Both the position numbers and the translations under genes were made by a program. From assembly GCA_947475065.1 (NCBI GenBank), contig CANJLB010000025.1, positions 1-42,509 of the forward strand: a DNA stretch of 42,509 bases. Reading direction: 5' to 3'. The DNA is from Opitutia bacterium. Lineage in GTDB: Bacteria; Verrucomicrobiota; Verrucomicrobiia; Opitutales; Opitutaceae. Of the stretch, positions 40,991 through 42,509 are shown one piece after another. The notes under the pieces are model-generated. The model was not told the DNA's origin, did no database searches, and saw nothing but the letters and a program-made list of their open reading frames with translations. Numbering within the stretch: position 1 is the stretch's first letter; the number at the start of each line of letters is the position of its first letter.

Positions 40991-42241
40991 ATGCCCGTTT
41001 TTTCCGCCCTCGGCCGCCGCGCGCGGCCGCCGACCATCGCACGGCTGATGTCGCTCGCGCTCGACAACCCGCGCCTGCTCTCGCTGGCCGCCGGGTTCAC
41101 CGACAACCGCACGCTGCCCGTTGCCGCCGTGCAGTCCGCCGTCGCCGTGCTCGCCGCGTCGCCCGGCGAGCCGGAGTGGCTGCAATACGGCGCGAACCAG
41201 GGCCGCCCGCGCCTGCGCGAGCTGCTCGCCGCGCGCCTCGGCGCCGTGGAGCCGGGCCTCGACGTGGCCGCCGTGCACCGGGAGCTTTTTGTCACCAACG
41301 GCTCGCAGCAGGCGCTCTACCTCGCCATGCAGGCGCTGTGCGACCCTGGCGACATTGTGCTCGTGGACCGCCCGAGCTATTTTGTGTTTCTCGAACTGCT
41401 CTCCGGCCTCGGGGTTGAGGCGCGTTCGCTGCCGGTGGACGCCGCCGGGAAACTCGACACCCCTGCGCTCGGGGCGCAGCTCGGGGCGATGGCGGCGAGC
41501 GGTGAGCGGGCGCGGCTCAAGGCGGTTTATCTCGTCAGCTACTTTTCCAATCCCTCGGGGCGCAGCCTCGATGCGGCGGAGAAAAACGCGCTCGCCGCCA
41601 CGCTCGCCGCCCATGATGCGGTGGTGCCGGTGATTGAGGACGCGGCCTACCGCGAGCTCTGGTTTGATGCTCCGCATCCCGCGCCCAGCCTGCTCGCACT
41701 GCCCGCATGGGCGAAATTTCCCCGGCTCTGGCTCTCGACGCTCACCAAGCCCTTTGCCACCGGCCTCAAGGCCGGCTATGGCATCTGCACCGATGCGGAC
41801 TGGCTCGCACGGATGCTGTACACCAAGGGGCATCACGATTTTGGCACGGCCAATTTTAACCAAGCCGTATGCGAGCAGGCGCTGGCGGGCGGCGCGTTCG
41901 ACGCACACCTCGCCGTCATCCGCCCCGCCTACGCACGCAAAATGCACGCGTTACACGGCGCGCTCGCCGCCGCAGGGCTGCCCGCACGCGGCTGGCGCTG
42001 GCGCGAGCCGGCGGGCGGGCTCTACCTTTGGCTGGAAGCGCCGCCCGCCCTCGACACGGGGCTGGACTCGGCGTTCTGCCGCGCATGCGTGGAGGCGGGC
42101 GTCCTGTATGTGCCGGGCGAGCTGTGCTTTGGCGACGCCGTACCGAGAAATTTCGTGCGTCTGAGCTACGGTGTGCTTGCCGAGCCCGATCTGACCGAGG
42201 CTGCCCGCCGCTTTGCCACTGTGGCGGAAAAGTTTGTCTGA
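40991..42241 (+). CDS. PLP-dependent aminotransferase, class I/II (LysN/2-aminoadipate-type)
   Basis: A 416-residue fold-type I aminotransferase. Key segments are LQYGANQGRPRLRELLA, VTNGSQQALYLAM (phosphate cup), VDRPSYFVFLELL, YFSNPSGRSL (substrate Asn-Pro), VIEDAAYRELWF (Asp217 and Tyr220 holding PLP) and the Schiff-base Lys253 in STLTKPFATGLKAGYG. The C-terminal Arg in NFVRLSY binds the substrate carboxylate. This pattern is shared by LysN-like enzymes and aminotransferase domains of MocR proteins; no wHTH domain is present, so it is not MocR. The substrate cannot be deduced. The ATG at 40991 lies after the ftsH terminator. The upstream in-frame extension would cross that terminator and is not used. 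Confidence 0.9.
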   Translation: MPVFSALGRRARPPTIARLMSLALDNPRLLSLAAGFTDNRTLPVAAVQSAVAVLAASPGEPEWLQYGANQGRPRLRELLAARLGAVEPGLDVAAVHRELFVTNGSQQALYLAMQALCDPGDIVLVDRPSYFVFLELLSGLGVEARSLPVDAAGKLDTPALGAQLGAMAASGERARLKAVYLVSYFSNPSGRSLDAAEKNALAATLAAHDAVVPVIEDAAYRELWFDAPHPAPSLLALPAWAKFPRLWLSTLTKPFATGLKAGYGICTDADWLARMLYTKGHHDFGTANFNQAVCEQALAGGAFDAHLAVIRPAYARKMHALHGALAAAGLPARGWRWREPAGGLYLWLEAPPALDTGLDSAFCRACVEAGVLYVPGELCFGDAVPRNFVRLSYGVLAEPDLTEAARRFATVAEKFV

Positions 42242-42364
42242 CAATCGCGATGGTACTTTTAAGTCCGGCTTAATGGAACCACAGAAAATGGGAAACCATT
42301 ATAGATATTCTTTTATCAAATATATTATATTACTTTGCTTAAGTCTGATTCGTAGGACTGTTAA

Positions 42365-42509
42365 GGAGCCTCTGAAAAACCCAAATAAATCAGGGAACAT
42401 ATTAGCAGCCATAGGGTAACAGTAGCAATGAGCCAACAAATCACCTTCCTCTCGCTCGGTTGCCTGACGAAACGAACACGTGCGGACCAGTTTCTCGACG
42501 AAATGAACC
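42365..42509 (+). mobile_element. Left end of an IS5-like insertion sequence
   Basis: GGAGCCTCTGAAAAACCC at 42365-42382 has the form of an IS5-family terminal inverted repeat. TTAA directly before it (42361-42364) fits the YTAR target duplication of this family. The transposase start follows 46 bases later. The rest of the element, and so the right end, lies outside the window. GC content drops sharply from about 42250 on. Confidence 0.55.
42428..42509 (+). CDS. IS5-family transposase, N-terminal fragment
   Basis: Only 27 residues are in the window, beginning MSQQITFLSLGCLTKRTRAD and ending QFLDEMN. The KRTRADQFLDEMN stretch has the form of the conserved (K/R)(K/R)TRRE.FL.EM start that precedes VVPW in IS5-type DDE transposases. 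The frame is open to the right edge. The catalytic domain is not visible, so family assignment is tentative. Confidence 0.55.
   Translation, partial: MSQQITFLSLGCLTKRTRADQFLDEMN

Noticed and set aside
1-42509. CRISPR array, prophage or rRNA genes
   Set aside because: No regularly spaced direct repeats, phage structural genes or rRNA sequences were found on reading the window.

Overview
The window is 42.5 kb of GC-rich bacterial chromosome. It most likely comes from a Verrucomicrobiota bacterium of the Opitutaceae type. I infer this from the very short bS18, the ECF sigma factor with a hydrophobic Ala-rich tail, the combination of FolE2 with a PTPS-type enzyme, and the scarcity of Shine-Dalgarno sites. 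No rRNA or marker phylogeny is available here, so this placement is an inference. Most genes are housekeeping genes, with several small accessory insertions between them.

Left part (1-11.6 kb): a partial tRNA-Arg(CCU), rpsR with a strong terminator, and a Sua5-type tRNA threonylcarbamoyl synthase. A long minus-strand block follows, reading right to left: GYF-domain membrane protein, HD phosphohydrolase, fused ABC transporter, lipoprotein, a large secreted helical protein with a probable 1-base frameshift, and a DUF2271 protein. After a 950-bp gap holding a 94-bp ApbE fragment come an ApbE-DUF2271 fusion and a PepSY-type membrane protein. The last genes resemble extracytoplasmic flavinylation loci.

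Middle (11.8-27.5 kb): serA, plsY, hom and lysC, then a lower-GC UvrD-type helicase, then thrC. The helicase therefore sits inside the aspartate/threonine pathway cluster. Next come def, an alpha/beta hydrolase, and an ECF sigma factor joined through a membrane segment to a GspG-like pseudopilin domain, which is the most unusual gene here. ppk1 and a small membrane protein-moaC-moaD operon follow.

Right part (27.6-42.5 kb): a YycJ-type metallo-hydrolase, and a single probable integron gene cassette (attC-like site plus small membrane protein, no integrase). Then a PTPS/QueD-type gene with folE2, a GxxExxY gene framed by 33-bp inverted repeats, and a small pseudopilin-like protein. These are followed by a Ser/Thr kinase-rpoN pair, an IscA/ErpA protein, ubiE/menG, an HU/IHF protein, hisS, a membrane-anchored hydrolase, ftsH with terminator, an aminotransferase, and the left end of an IS5-like element at the right edge.

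Paired GC-rich hairpins sit in at least three intergenic gaps. Many start codons are preceded by pyrimidine runs instead of a Shine-Dalgarno site.
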